Below, one piece after another: positions 54,471 through 64,000 of a stretch of 64,000 bases of DNA (the first letter of the stretch is position 1; every line of letters begins with the position of its first letter). The DNA is from Planctomycetaceae bacterium. Lineage in GTDB: Bacteria > Planctomycetota > Planctomycetia > Planctomycetales > Planctomycetaceae. The notes under the pieces are model-generated. The model searched no databases. It was not told where the DNA came from and saw nothing but the letters and a program-made list of their open reading frames with translations. The translations under genes were made by a program, and so were the position numbers. Location: assembly GCA_021732415.1 (NCBI GenBank), contig JAKFVC010000031.1, forward strand, positions 1-64,000, read 5' to 3'.

Positions 54471-56174
54471 TCAGTGGTTGAATCGAAACTCTGCCGAAGT
54501 CACCAAAGCCCAGATCAATTCCTGGTAGGCGACTGACCGAGTCTCGGCACGGTCTGCCATATACACTGTTAATTCCTGCACCTCTTCTGGTGTTGGCAAT
54601 CGTGTCAGGCAACTAAGGTAGAGATCCTCGGCCATCGCCTGGAAGTCGGTCGGGGGTAAATCGAGCAGTCGCTGACACAGGTTTTTTCCGGCTGGGGGCA
54701 GCCATTTCAAAACAGCTTCGTTGTTGGAGAGATACAGGGTCTGCTCCACAGTCGCTTCGAAATCTTTGGCCGGCTTTCCGGGTTCGCCGCCAAACAAGTT
54801 CACATAGGTCTGCTCGACCCCTCCCAACTGGGCGTACATTTTGGCTTCGGAGCGGTCTTTACCTTGATTCACACGGTAGATTTCAGCAATTCCGGTGGCT
54901 TCCATCAGCGACCATGCCAGTTGCTCGGCTGACATCGGCCGCATGATGGCAACGGCGAATGTCGCATCAGCCGGGGCGGGAGTCGCTTGTTGCTCAGGAG
55001 TTCGCAGGCTGGATCGCTGATAGGTTTTCGTCAGCAGCAGATCTTTCAAGAAGGCTCGCATGTCGTATTTTCGGGCCGCAATGTTGTCAGCCAGAATGTC
55101 GAGCAATTCCGGGTGCGACGCCAGATTCTCACTGTGGTCGCTTTCGAGGGGATGAACCAGGCCGCGTCCCATCACGGTGGCCCACAGGCGGTTCGCAATG
55201 TTCCGTCGGAATTGCTTATTCGTGGGAGCAATTACGGCGTCGGCCAACTGAGCCCGGCGGCTGAAATTGGGGATCGGCCGGACATCCTTGGCGGGAGCTC
55301 GTGCGTACTCTTGACCGAAGTCAAATTTCGGTTCGAAATCCAGCATGCCATCGAAGACTCGCGGCAATGTCGATTGAGGTCCCTTGGAGATCTTGTCGCG
55401 GATATCGAAGACCGACTCGAACTTCACTTCGCCGACAGCCAGTTCCTGAAAAACCTGCTTGCCCTTGTCATTGAAGAGCGAACTGCGAACCAGATAGGCG
55501 GAGATTCCGTAATAGTGCGACTGCTTCCATTCCTCAACGTGCGGATGATTGTGGCACTGGGCACATTCCAGATTCACCCCCATGAAGATACGACCAATGT
55601 CGGCCGTGATCAGGTTCACTTCGCCGCCACGATCGAGATAGAACCGTGACGCCGCGCGAGTCTCTGGATCAATGCCATCCGCCGACAGAATCTCTGCGAC
55701 GAGCTGATCCCATGGACGATTCTCGAGACAGGCCTGGTAGAGGAAGGCCTTCCAGTCAGCAATCGGAACATTCTGCTGCGGGCGGCGCTGCATCAACATC
55801 ACGTCAAGAACGCGAGCCAATTGTCGGGCGAATTCGGGACTCGCCAACATCTGATCAATCAGTTTCGCTCGTTTGTCAGGGGCCGGATCGGCCAGGAACT
55901 CGCGAGACTGTTTCGCAGTCGGGATACTGCCGGTGAGATCGAGCGAGATTCGCCGGAAGAATTCCAAGTCAGTGGAAACAGGAGCCGCTACTTTATCGTA
56001 GTCAGGCAACTTGGCAGCGATCAGGCGATCGATTTGAGCGGCGAGCGGCTCAACCGGGGCCGGAACAACAGCCGCAACGGGAGCGTCGTCGGCACGGACT
56101 GCGACACTGAAGCTGAGGGTCACCAGCAAACTGGCGACTCCCCAAACGCGCAAGTTCAATCGGCATCGAAACAT
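54471..56174 (-). CDS. DUF1549/DUF1553 protein
   Basis: 567 residues with a signal peptide (GVASLLVTLSFSVAVRADD, about 12-30). DUF1549 spans about 45-245 (FFRRISLDLTGSIPT, then LECAQCHNHPHVEEWKQSHY with a CxxCH near 202-206), and DUF1553 spans about 310-560 (FRRNIANRLWATVMGRGLVH, LLTKTYQRSS). It lacks the Ig-like and extra cytochrome segments of the other copy at 4638. It is the first gene of the minus-strand cluster that continues with DUF1501, WD40 and zinc-ribbon genes. Whether the CxxCH binds haem is not shown. Confidence 0.9.
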   Translation of the reverse strand: MFRCRLNLRVWGVASLLVTLSFSVAVRADDAPVAAVVPAPVEPLAAQIDRLIAAKLPDYDKVAAPVSTDLEFFRRISLDLTGSIPTAKQSREFLADPAPDKRAKLIDQMLASPEFARQLARVLDVMLMQRRPQQNVPIADWKAFLYQACLENRPWDQLVAEILSADGIDPETRAASRFYLDRGGEVNLITADIGRIFMGVNLECAQCHNHPHVEEWKQSHYYGISAYLVRSSLFNDKGKQVFQELAVGEVKFESVFDIRDKISKGPQSTLPRVFDGMLDFEPKFDFGQEYARAPAKDVRPIPNFSRRAQLADAVIAPTNKQFRRNIANRLWATVMGRGLVHPLESDHSENLASHPELLDILADNIAARKYDMRAFLKDLLLTKTYQRSSLRTPEQQATPAPADATFAVAIMRPMSAEQLAWSLMEATGIAEIYRVNQGKDRSEAKMYAQLGGVEQTYVNLFGGEPGKPAKDFEATVEQTLYLSNNEAVLKWLPPAGKNLCQRLLDLPPTDFQAMAEDLYLSCLTRLPTPEEVQELTVYMADRAETRSVAYQELIWALVTSAEFRFNH

Positions 56175-56595
56175 GGCTGTACCTCATCGGCCAGGGCCAA
56201 GGCGTCAATTGACGCGTGCAGGCAGGACAAAAATGGGCGGCGAGCGTTTCGGTAGGACGGCTTTGGAGCTGTTGCGATGGTGTAATCGGTGCGAGCCCTA
56301 TGGGGTTATCTCGGAACGATTAACACCGTCGATCAACTACAAATCAAAACATCTTGTTGCGTAAAGTAGGACGGATTCACGTGCTGTAACGATCATTTAA
56401 GCGAACGTTGACGCGACCGTCAATAACTGAGACGCAAAAACATCCATTTATCCGTCGCAAAGACAGCCCAGATTGCCAATTCCGCCGATTGTGGGAGCAT
56501 CTGCGACAGTTCGGGAATCTCATTTCCGTCCCTTAGCTCCTTTATGTCCCTTTTTTTCATTCAAGGGACGGAAAGACCGAAGGGACGGAAAGGAC
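56175..56595. other. Gene-free interval with an inverted repeat
   Basis: 421 bp between two minus-strand genes. Inverted words ccgtccctt (56526-56552) and aagggacgg (56563-56588) pair. The rest, upstream of the DUF1549/1553 gene, is AT-richer and should carry its promoter; no gene is seen. Confidence 0.6.
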
Positions 56596-57123
56596 CTAAA
56601 TCTTGCAGCCCGCGACTTCGGAATAGTCCGGCCGCTCGGACGACCGTGTCGCACGAAAGGCGTTCACGATCTGCCCGTCGCGAATCAGGAATGCCCCCGG
56701 CAATTGGAAGATGTCCGAATTGGGGATCGCAGAACCATGGCCCCTGAAAATCGACGCGATCGCCGGCAGAATGTTGGCGGGGCCCATGACTTGCCAGACC
56801 GTACCACGTTGCAGTTCAAACGCTTGGTATAACTGCTGGTCGGGATCGCTGATGCGGGGTAGATCTCCCAATTTATAGCGAGTGAACAGCGTCTGCGCGT
56901 CGGCATCAGTCTGCATATGAACGAGCACAATCGCTGTCCCAGAAGCGGCAATGGCCGCCCGCTGTCGAGCGACGTCGTCCAAAGCCTCACGGGCAAATGT
57001 GCAGCCGCAGTGCCGCAAAAAAACCACCAGAACCGGCGACTTGCGGGACATTTCGCCCAGCGATTCGCCCGTCTGGGTCTTGGTGGAATCCAACAGTTCA
57101 ACTGGCAATGTCGCGGTCGTCAT
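56596..57123 (-). CDS. Thioredoxin-fold peroxiredoxin-like protein (AhpC/TSA-2 type)
   Basis: 175 residues without a signal peptide. The thioredoxin fold is recognisable (PVLVVFLRHCGCTFAREALD, about 30-49; then IVLVHMQTDADAQTLFTRYK and the cis-Pro region QLPGAFLIRDGQIVNAF). In place of the usual CxxC there is Cys39-Gly-Cys41, a CxC arrangement resembling selenoprotein-L-related/peroxiredoxin-like-2 proteins. It could reduce peroxides or disulphides in the cytoplasm. It lies 134 bp downstream of the aspartate kinase gene on the same strand, so cotranscription is possible. The exact substrate is unknown. Confidence 0.78.
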   Translation of the reverse strand: MTTATLPVELLDSTKTQTGESLGEMSRKSPVLVVFLRHCGCTFAREALDDVARQRAAIAASGTAIVLVHMQTDADAQTLFTRYKLGDLPRISDPDQQLYQAFELQRGTVWQVMGPANILPAIASIFRGHGSAIPNSDIFQLPGAFLIRDGQIVNAFRATRSSERPDYSEVAGCKI

Positions 57124-57257
57124 GGCGGTTAGCCTTCTCTGTGAGGGAGTACGGACAATCCTGTCCGCCCCTTGAGATGCCGGACAAGATCATCCCGCAT
57201 CCCAATTCCGGCAACGAACTCTGAAACCGTTGAATTAACCGCGAATTCACCTGATAA

Positions 57258-59042
57258 TTAACGGAACGCCTCCAGCAAGCACGCCTCGGCATCCGGCCCG
57301 CTGGCGTGATCGATCAGCACGCTGATTCGAATCTCACTGGTGCTGATCATCTGCACGTTGATGTTGGCTTCAGCCAGAGCCCGGAACATCTTGTCGCCAA
57401 CCCCCGTATGGCTTCGCAGACCAATGCCCATGACCGAAATCTTGGCGATTTGCGAGTCCGATGAGACTGACGTATCGGGCCAATCGGCGAGGATTTTCTC
57501 AAGCAATTCCAGGCATTTTTCGAGCTGCCCGCGCGGCACGGTGAACGACAAGCTGGCGATGCCATCGTGGCCGGCATTCTGCACGATGATGTCGACCATC
57601 ACGCCACCTTGAGCAATCGCCGTGAAGATTCGCCCCGAGACACCCGGCTGATCGGGAATGTTTCGCAGAGTGACGCGTGCCTGATCGGGTTCCAGCACCA
57701 CTTCGCTGACAACGATGTCTTCCATGCTGCTGAGCTTGGCGACAACGGACCGTTCCAGTTCCTCGTGCGGGAGCGAATCTTCGCCGCGGTGTTCGCGAGC
57801 CACACTGCCCACGCTGGGCACGGTGGATGTCGATTGTTCGAGCTTGAATCCTTGGTGGACGGCTTCCACGGCGGCGAGCGCTTGATCGCGATCGACCAGC
57901 ACCGAAATTTTGATGTCGCCGGTCGTGATCAGGCTGATATTGACCCCGGCGGCGGCGAGCGACTGGAACATCTGAGCGGCCACTCCCGAGTGCGTTTTCA
58001 TACCGCTGCCGACGACCGAAATCTTCGACACGTTCGTCCCGTGCCGGACCGTTCCCGCATTCAGTTCTTTCGACGCTTCTTCTGCGGCAGTCAGGGTTTC
58101 CGCCAGATCGTCCTGCGGTACGGTGAAGGTCACTTCCGCCAAACCTTCTGCTCCGACGTCCTGGACGACCATATCGATGGGAATCTTGCGTTGCGCCAGT
58201 TTTCCGAAGATCAACCGCATCACACCGGGGCGATCGGGAATGCCGTGCAATGTGACGCGGGCTTCGTTCTTGACGAGCGCCACGCCCGTCACCACCGCCG
58301 AGGGATCGTCCGACTCGGGGGCGATCAGCGTGCCGGCACCGTCCGAGAACGACGGCTTCACCCACAGCGGAACGCGGTATTTCTTGGCGAATTCGATCGA
58401 CCGCGAGTGCATCACACCCGCCCCGAGACTCGCCATTTCCAGCATTTCGTCGTAGGAAATGCGGCCGATCTTGCGCGCCTCCTTCACAATTCGCGGGTCG
58501 GTCGAAAACACCCCTTCGACGTCGGTATAAATCTCACAGAAATCGGCCTCCAACACAGCCGCCAGGGCCACCGCAGTCGTATCGCTGCCGCCGCGGCCGA
58601 GCGTCGTAATGTTGAAATCGTCGTCCACACCCTGAAATCCGGCGGCGATGACGATCTTGCCCTGCTCGAGAGCCCGGTGCATGCGGTCGGTCGAAATACT
58701 GCGGATGCGGGCCTTGCCGTGGGTCGAATCGGTGACGATGCCGATCTGAGCGCCCGTCATACTGATCGACTGATGTCCCAATTCCTGCACGGCCATCGCC
58801 AGCAGGGCGACCGATTCCTGCTCACCGGTGGAGAGGAGCATGTCCATCTCGCGAGCGGGAGGGTTTTCGCTGATTTCTTTGGCCAGCGCGATCAATTCGT
58901 CCGTTTTGTCTCCCCGGGCACTCACCACGACGACAACCTGGTGTCCGCCCCGCTGGGCCTGGATGGCTCGCCGCGCGGCAGCCAGAATCTTCTGAGCGGT
59001 GGCAACACTCGAGCCACCGAATTTCTGAACGATTAACGACAC
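57258..59042 (-). CDS. lysC: Aspartate kinase with four ACT domains
   Basis: 594 residues. It phosphorylates aspartate, the entry to lysine, threonine, methionine and diaminopimelate synthesis. The catalytic domain (about 1-250) has [17 protein letters not shown], the ATP-site [18 protein letters not shown] and [15 protein letters not shown]. Four ACT domains follow instead of two: pairs at about 255-405 ([30 protein letters not shown]) and about 445-590 ([35 protein letters not shown]). The second pair repeats the pattern of the first, so duplication is likely; similar four-ACT enzymes exist in cyanobacteria. ACT domains bind amino-acid inhibitors. It is divergently placed from parA. Confidence 0.95.
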   Translation of the reverse strand: MSLIVQKFGGSSVATAQKILAAARRAIQAQRGGHQVVVVVSARGDKTDELIALAKEISENPPAREMDMLLSTGEQESVALLAMAVQELGHQSISMTGAQIGIVTDSTHGKARIRSISTDRMHRALEQGKIVIAAGFQGVDDDFNITTLGRGGSDTTAVALAAVLEADFCEIYTDVEGVFSTDPRIVKEARKIGRISYDEMLEMASLGAGVMHSRSIEFAKKYRVPLWVKPSFSDGAGTLIAPESDDPSAVVTGVALVKNEARVTLHGIPDRPGVMRLIFGKLAQRKIPIDMVVQDVGAEGLAEVTFTVPQDDLAETLTAAEEASKELNAGTVRHGTNVSKISVVGSGMKTHSGVAAQMFQSLAAAGVNISLITTGDIKISVLVDRDQALAAVEAVHQGFKLEQSTSTVPSVGSVAREHRGEDSLPHEELERSVVAKLSSMEDIVVSEVVLEPDQARVTLRNIPDQPGVSGRIFTAIAQGGVMVDIIVQNAGHDGIASLSFTVPRGQLEKCLELLEKILADWPDTSVSSDSQIAKISVMGIGLRSHTGVGDKMFRALAEANINVQMISTSEIRISVLIDHASGPDAEACLLEAFR

Positions 59043-59133
59043 GTCTCGGTCCTATTCCTGCAAAGCGATCATGTGACGAAGGGCCGGTATTTTCGGGGCT
59101 GGGAAGGCAATCTGCAAGCGACAGAGGGAGGAG

Positions 59134-59269
59134 AATGACTAATGTCTAATGACTAATGTCTAAAAGGATCGAAGACGACGGAAACATCGAGGGAGGGTTC
59201 GTAAATCTCTCAGGACCGGACAGTAACCGCAGTTCCTCCAACCCATTTAGACATTAGTCATTAGACATT
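59134..59269. repeat. Inverted repeat of taatgac/gtctaa words between divergent genes
   Basis: A tandem array aatgactaatgtctaatgac (59134-59153) continues to 59165, and an inverted copy is at 59246-59269. The same words occur at 7394-7529. Here it lies between the divergent lysC and parA genes, so it is not a terminator. Confidence 0.8.
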
Positions 59270-59391
59270 CCCCCCACTTCATCTTCCCGCAATCTCCCCT
59301 CTCACATATACTCCCGCGCCTCAGCCCAAATGCTCTCCAGGACGGACACCAGCGGCGTAACTATTGACTCGGAGCGGGAAAGGAATCCCCC

Positions 59392-60216
59392 ATGCGCATC
59401 ATTGCAGTCATGAATCAGAAGGGTGGCGTCGGCAAGACGACCACCAGCGTGAACCTTGCGGCGGGCCTGTCGAAGATGGGCAAGCGAGTCTGCGTCGTGG
59501 ATCTCGATCCACAAGCCCACGCTTCGTTGCACCTGGGGGTGGAGATTCTCGGCAACGAAACCACGATTTACAACGTTTTCACCGGCGAAAAGAAGATGGC
59601 CGACGCCCGGCGGCTGGTGGCCCCCAATTTGTGGCTCACCCCTTCCAGTCTGGATCTGGCCGGTACGGAATTGGAACTGGTTGATACCGTGGGACGCGAA
59701 TTGATCCTGCGTGACGCCATCAACGAAATGGTGGCGACTCACCCGTTCGACTACATGATCATGGATTGCCCGCCGTCACTGGGTGTCCTGACGATCAACG
59801 CCTTGTCGGCAGCCGGAGAAGTCTTCATCCCCTTGCAGCCGCACTTCCTGGCTTTGCACGGTTTGTCGAAGCTGTTTGAAACAACCGCCCTGGTCACTCG
59901 CCGGCTGAACCGCAACTTGCGAGTCAGCGGCATTGTGCTGTGCCTGTATGAAACAGGGACGCGGCTGGCCGAAGACGTGGCTCAGGATTTGTCGCTGTTC
60001 CTCAAGCAAAGCGACCCCGAAGCTCCGTGGTACAACGCCCGCATTTTCCAGAGCCGCATTCGCCGTAACATCAAGCTGGCAGAGGCCCCCAGCTTCGGTC
60101 AGTCGATCTTCGACTATGCTTCCAAGTGCCCCGGTGCCCAGGATTACGGCATGCTGGCGGAAGAAGTCGAAGGACTGGCTGCGACGCGGCAGGCACCGTT
60201 GTCCAAAGCCGGCTAA
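59392..60216 (+). CDS. parA: ParA/Soj/MinD-type ATPase
   Basis: 274 residues. The deviant Walker A ([20 protein letters not shown], about 6-25) with the signature Lys, the Walker A' [13 protein letters not shown] and Walker [15 protein letters not shown] identify ParA. The C-terminal region [20 protein letters not shown] is typical of chromosomal Soj. ParA usually works with ParB in chromosome or cargo positioning; no parB is adjacent, so this is an orphan copy. GGAAAGGA precedes the ATG. A strong terminator follows the stop, so it is monocistronic. Confidence 0.93.
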   Translation: MRIIAVMNQKGGVGKTTTSVNLAAGLSKMGKRVCVVDLDPQAHASLHLGVEILGNETTIYNVFTGEKKMADARRLVAPNLWLTPSSLDLAGTELELVDTVGRELILRDAINEMVATHPFDYMIMDCPPSLGVLTINALSAAGEVFIPLQPHFLALHGLSKLFETTALVTRRLNRNLRVSGIVLCLYETGTRLAEDVAQDLSLFLKQSDPEAPWYNARIFQSRIRRNIKLAEAPSFGQSIFDYASKCPGAQDYGMLAEEVEGLAATRQAPLSKAG

Positions 60217-60237
60217 GATTTCGATCACAACCAACTG

Positions 60238-60281
60238 AAAATACCCCCGTCAGCATGTGATGATGGGGGTATTTCGTTTTT
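60238..60281 (+). terminator. Rho-independent terminator of parA
   Basis: Perfect 10-bp stem (aaataccccc at 60238-60247 and gggggtattt at 60265-60274), then cgttttt. It begins about 22 bp after the stop. Confidence 0.9.
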
Positions 60282-60290
60282 AAAGAGGAT

Positions 60291-60407
60291 TTTGGAACAC
60301 TGATCTACGCTAATCTACACTAATAGGAAACCAAGTCATCGCAGTGCATAACCCATTTTATACAATGGACTTATCTGTATTGATTAGCGTAGATTAGTGT
60401 TCCAAAA
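60291..60407. repeat. Inverted repeat of ggaacactgatctacgctaa type
   Basis: About 26-bp arms at 60291-60316 and 60382-60407 match except for one or two positions. It follows the parA terminator. The remaining 60408-60844 shows no gene; tataaa at 60730-60735 is a possible -10 for the next gene, but without a good -35. Confidence 0.75.
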
Positions 60408-60844
60408 AGGGTATTTCTCTTCTCAGATTCCCAGAGATTCCTCAGGCGTGTGGATTTCTCTCGTTTGGCTCAAGTTTGAACTCCACTTCGGCCCCGCTCC
60501 CTGAGCATGCTTTCAGATCGAATCTGGAAATCTGCGATGCGTTCTCTAACGATCGCGCAAACCTTAAGGGGATGAATTTCGTAGGACTCTCTAAGAACGT
60601 CTCTCGTCCCACGTTGAAGCATTGGCGATTCGCTGCAAATGCTTCATTCTGCTCAGGTTCGATCTGTCGCGATCTCCAGTGATTGTCTTAAACTGAAACG
60701 GTTGCATTTTCGCAATTCGACCAACTTGCTATAAACTGCGCAGTCAACATAATCGGATTTGGCAACCGGACTTACGTGATCGGTGCCGAATCCGTACCAA
60801 AGATGTCATTCATTTCTCACAGGCCCGACCGCGCCCGAGGACCC

Positions 60845-63800
60845 ATGAGGATCAGGGATCACATGCATTTCGAAACGCTTCGACACGCCGCTCTTCGCTG
60901 GTCGTGGGGAGTCTGCCTGATTTGGGCGCTCCTCTGTTGCGGCCCAGTGAATGCTCAGGAAGCTCCTAAAAAAGAGGAGAAGCCGACTGAGTGGGAACGC
61001 CTGATCTACCTGCCCTACAAGAACTTTGCGTCGGTTCTCGAGCAGGAGAAGTCGACGGTGTTCATGCCCTACAGCCAGTTCTTGAAGCTGTGGCGGAATT
61101 CTAAGCCTGAAGTCGTCGATCCGAATGCCCTTCCAGTCCATTCGGTGATCACCCAGGCCACCTATGCCGGACGCATCGAAAACAATCTGGTGCGACTCGA
61201 CGCCACCTTTAAGGTCAAGGTCCTCGACAAGCCGTGGGCCCGAGTCCCCCTGAAGTTCGGTGACGCGGCAGTGGGCAAGCTGACGGCGGAGAACGAACAG
61301 ATTCTACTGATCGGTACCGGGGAAGGAACGTATGACCTTCTGCTGCCAACCGTGGGCGAGCACACCGTCAAGATCGAGCTGATCACCCGCGTGCATACCT
61401 CGACCGAGGGGAAGAGCTTTGATCTGGAGATTCCGCTGGTTGGCATCAGCAACTTGGAATTGACGATTCCCGCCGCCGATCAGACCGTCGACGTGATTCC
61501 CCATCTGGTATCGGCGCCGCTGGAATCCGACGCCAAGACGACAAAAATCTCGGCCAATGTGGGTTCGACGAATAAGGTGACCGCCCGCTGGTTCCCGCGC
61601 GTGAGCAAGACGCCCGAAATGGAACTCCTGACGAGCGTCACCAACCAGACACATGTGCGAGTGGCCGATGGCTTGGTGCAGACGGAAGCCGCGCTGACCT
61701 ATCAAGTGCTGCGGGGTGAGCTCAATCAAATTGTCGTGGCCATTCCGTTGGGGCACCGCATTCTGGATGTTGCGACTCCCAATCTGAAAGGCTGGAAGGC
61801 CGCCGACGAAGCCAACCGGCAACTGGTCACCATCGATTTGCTGGATGGCAACGTCAAAACGATTCCGGTTGAAATTCGTACCGAACGCCCGGCTGTGGGT
61901 GATGTGCTGGAACTCGGCGGCATTGGCGAAGACGGCAAAGTGGATGGGATTCATGCGGTGGGTGCGGTCCGCGAAAGCGGAATCATTGTGGCCGGACATG
62001 GTCCGGAACTGTCGCTCGCTGTGGAGCACCAACGCGGGCTGATTCGGATCGAAGCGGGTGAAGTTCCCGAAGCCTTTCGCCGGCCCGAGAATCTCTACTT
62101 CAAGTTCTACAATTCCAAGTTCCGGCTGGGTGTCTCGGCCAAGCCAGTCGAACCGCGAGTGACCGTCACTCACGCCAGCGTGCTCGAATTCCACGACGAT
62201 CAATTGAAACTGTTTGCGAACCTGGACTACACAGTCGAACGGGCCGGCGTCTTCGAACTCCGCTACACAATCCCCGACGGCGTGAAGATCGACAGCGTCG
62301 ATTGCGAGCACAAGCAGGAGTTCACGGTCACTCCCGACGGCAAAACGCTCACCCTGACGCTGACTCAAAAGACTTTGGGAAACATCAAGGTCGCCATCCG
62401 CGGACAGGTCAGTTTTCCTGAAGGGCTGCCCAAAGAACCGATCAAGCTGCCGTTGCTGGAGCCGCTGACCGTGGCTCGGGAACAAGGGACATTACAGGTC
62501 TATGCTCCTGAAGCAATCGAAGTCGTGACAGACGAAAAGGCATTAGTCTCGATTCAACCCGATCGCACCGCCGAACACCAGAACCGCGGTAATCTGCGAT
62601 TGGCCTCGGCCTGGACATTCAATCGTCGGCCGGTCGAAATCGCGGTCACGACGGTCCGTAAGCCAACGCGACTCACCGCCCAGATGGCGACTACGCTCAA
62701 CGTGAATCGCGAGATCGTTGAGGTCGTCAGCAACGTCAACTTCTACGTGCAGTACGCCGGCATCGACACGTTCCGCCTGGCCGTGCCGGCTGCGATTTCA
62801 GAGCAAGTTCAGATTGAACCTGTCACAGCCTCCGGTGCGATACCCGTCAAACAAAAGAGTCAGGCCGAAGCGAAGGATGGCTGGGTCACCTGGACCATCA
62901 TTACGCAGCGTGAAGTCGTCGGCCGGCAAGAATTCCGGGTGAAGTATGATCTCAAGCTGGTCAAGCAGGATCAGACGGCCAAGATCACGATTCAGCCGGT
63001 GCGGCCGATGGGTGTGCCCGGCACCGGTGATGAACCGGAACGGGTTCCCGTCACCAGTCTGTTGGCCGAAATGGCCATTCAGAAAGATCGGATCTGGTCT
63101 CTGGCCGCCACCCCCAAGGAACTGCAAGCCATTGATGTCCGCGAGCTGACCTTATTGCCGCAGGATGGGGCTCTAGCCTATCGCTATTCACGGCCGGAAG
63201 TCGAAATCCAATTGACGGCCACCGAACACGAGATTCAAGAAGTCGTGCAGACGGTCATCTCCCGAGCTTTGGTGGAAGCGGTCCTCACGCAAGACGAGAC
63301 TGTCACGTTCCGCTGCCGGTATCGCTTAAAAACCAGCGAACGGCAACGCCTGCAACTTGAGCTACCTGCCAGGGTGCAGCCGTTGGGAGTGATGGTCGCG
63401 GGCAAGCAAGTGAGTCTCGAACGGAGCCCAAACGCGGGTGCGACTGGGGGGCCCGAGATGTGCTTTGTGAACGTCGCGCGGCCGGGTCGCTCGGATGAGC
63501 AATTTGGGCTGACGCTGGTGTATCGCATCCCGGCTGCCGCGCTTCCCGAGACGGGATTCGGCGGAACGATCAAGGTGCAGATCCCGCAACTGGGTGCGAC
63601 GACCAATCAACAGGCGGTCGCCGTCCAGCAATTGCGAGTCGCCGTGTGGGTCCCCGAAAAACTCTCCCTGGTTGGAGTGCCCCAGCACTTTACCCCCGAG
63701 CATCGGCTCCGTTTCCTGGAAGCCTTGGGTGGCCGGACGACCGCGGTGAAATCGACCGAGGAACTGGAATCGTGGATCGGTGATACCGGGAGCGGACTGT

Positions 63801-64000
63801 TTGAATTCCCCACCGCCGGACACGCCTACGTCTATAACAATCTGGGAGGCGCTCACACCTTGGAAGTCCGCTGGTGGCGCACCAGTTGGACCACCTGGAT
63901 CTGGAGCCTGGCGTTTCTGCTGGCGGCCTTCCTGTTGCGAGGAACCAGTTGGGAAAACAAGCTGGGGATGATCCTGATCGGCGGATTTGCGGCAGCCTTG
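60845..64000 (+). CDS. Large exported protein of unknown function (cut by window end)
   Basis: 1052 codons are visible from ATG 60845 (CGAGGA upstream) to the window end with no stop. A signal-like segment (ALRWSWGVCLIWALLCCGPVNAQEA, then KKEEKPTEWERL) starts the protein. The rest is a very large beta-rich protein with repeated Ig-like strands, for example VVTDEKALVSIQPDRTAEHQ and WPVEIAVTTVRKPTR-like segments. Near the end a hydrophobic helix (WIWSLAFLLAAFLLRGTSW, about 1018-1036) suggests membrane anchoring, and sequence continues past it. No catalytic motif is seen. Such long, planctomycete-specific proteins are common; the function is unknown. Confidence 0.8.
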   Translation, partial: MRIRDHMHFETLRHAALRWSWGVCLIWALLCCGPVNAQEAPKKEEKPTEWERLIYLPYKNFASVLEQEKSTVFMPYSQFLKLWRNSKPEVVDPNALPVHSVITQATYAGRIENNLVRLDATFKVKVLDKPWARVPLKFGDAAVGKLTAENEQILLIGTGEGTYDLLLPTVGEHTVKIELITRVHTSTEGKSFDLEIPLVGISNLELTIPAADQTVDVIPHLVSAPLESDAKTTKISANVGSTNKVTARWFPRVSKTPEMELLTSVTNQTHVRVADGLVQTEAALTYQVLRGELNQIVVAIPLGHRILDVATPNLKGWKAADEANRQLVTIDLLDGNVKTIPVEIRTERPAVGDVLELGGIGEDGKVDGIHAVGAVRESGIIVAGHGPELSLAVEHQRGLIRIEAGEVPEAFRRPENLYFKFYNSKFRLGVSAKPVEPRVTVTHASVLEFHDDQLKLFANLDYTVERAGVFELRYTIPDGVKIDSVDCEHKQEFTVTPDGKTLTLTLTQKTLGNIKVAIRGQVSFPEGLPKEPIKLPLLEPLTVAREQGTLQVYAPEAIEVVTDEKALVSIQPDRTAEHQNRGNLRLASAWTFNRRPVEIAVTTVRKPTRLTAQMATTLNVNREIVEVVSNVNFYVQYAGIDTFRLAVPAAISEQVQIEPVTASGAIPVKQKSQAEAKDGWVTWTIITQREVVGRQEFRVKYDLKLVKQDQTAKITIQPVRPMGVPGTGDEPERVPVTSLLAEMAIQKDRIWSLAATPKELQAIDVRELTLLPQDGALAYRYSRPEVEIQLTATEHEIQEVVQTVISRALVEAVLTQDETVTFRCRYRLKTSERQRLQLELPARVQPLGVMVAGKQVSLERSPNAGATGGPEMCFVNVARPGRSDEQFGLTLVYRIPAAALPETGFGGTIKVQIPQLGATTNQQAVAVQQLRVAVWVPEKLSLVGVPQHFTPEHRLRFLEALGGRTTAVKSTEELESWIGDTGSGLFEFPTAGHAYVYNNLGGAHTLEVRWWRTSWTTWIWSLAFLLAAFLLRGTSWENKLGMILIGGFAAAL

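Noticed and set aside
59134-59269. Terminator
   Set aside because: It lies between divergent genes, upstream of both.
1-64000. CRISPR arrays
   Set aside because: The repeats are scattered palindromes with irregular spacing; no regular repeat-spacer units or cas genes were seen.

Overview
The window looks like a chromosomal segment of a moderately GC-rich member of the Planctomycetota (order Planctomycetales). The evidence is gene content: three DUF1559 pseudopilin-like proteins, two DUF1501 Tat-exported proteins, two DUF1549/DUF1553 proteins with cytochrome-like CxxCH motifs, zinc-ribbon/TPR and WD40 proteins of planctomycete style, and many small lipoproteins. No rRNA, CRISPR array or intact insertion sequence was found.

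Layout. 1-7124: end of an unknown gene, then minus-strand secreted proteins (a charged secreted protein, an SMP-30-like lactonase, a PPC-domain protein and a DUF1549/1553 protein). 7531-11745: a minus-strand flagellar export operon in the order fliN-fliO-fliP-fliQ-fliR-flhB, with flhB lacking its C-terminal switch domain. 12096-16507: an enolase-superfamily enzyme, a small conserved protein and a PpiD/SurA-like protein. 17286-26981: topA followed by the DNA-repair pair addB-addA. 27417-35896: a disordered membrane protein, scpB, pyk, purF, a YbgC-type thioesterase, an OsmC protein, a membrane protein and an alpha/beta hydrolase. 36267-44727: three DUF1559 genes each followed by a small lipoprotein gene, a DUF1501 gene and a Cys-rich lipoprotein. 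45098-47898: tRNA-Val(GAC) with a decayed integrative element bounded by a 46-bp direct repeat of the tRNA 3' end. 48199-56174: minus-strand DUF1549/1553, DUF1501, WD40 and zinc-ribbon genes. 56596-64000: a thioredoxin-fold protein, a four-ACT aspartate kinase, an orphan ParA with a clear terminator, and the start of a very large secreted or membrane protein cut by the window edge.

The most striking feature is not a gene. Most long gaps between genes hold short GC-rich self-palindromes, often with a GTAG or GTGG foot and often as inverted pairs, resembling REP/BIME elements. Several stem families are present. One family (core ccgacgctgccagcgtcgg) shows all four Watson-Crick pairs at the same stem position among its copies, and another locus shows a paired compensatory change. 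Copies lie in frame inside addB and fliR, form the last codons of the truncated flhB, and open a long upstream extension of fliP. No RAYT-type transposase is visible in the window, so any mobilising enzyme must lie elsewhere.
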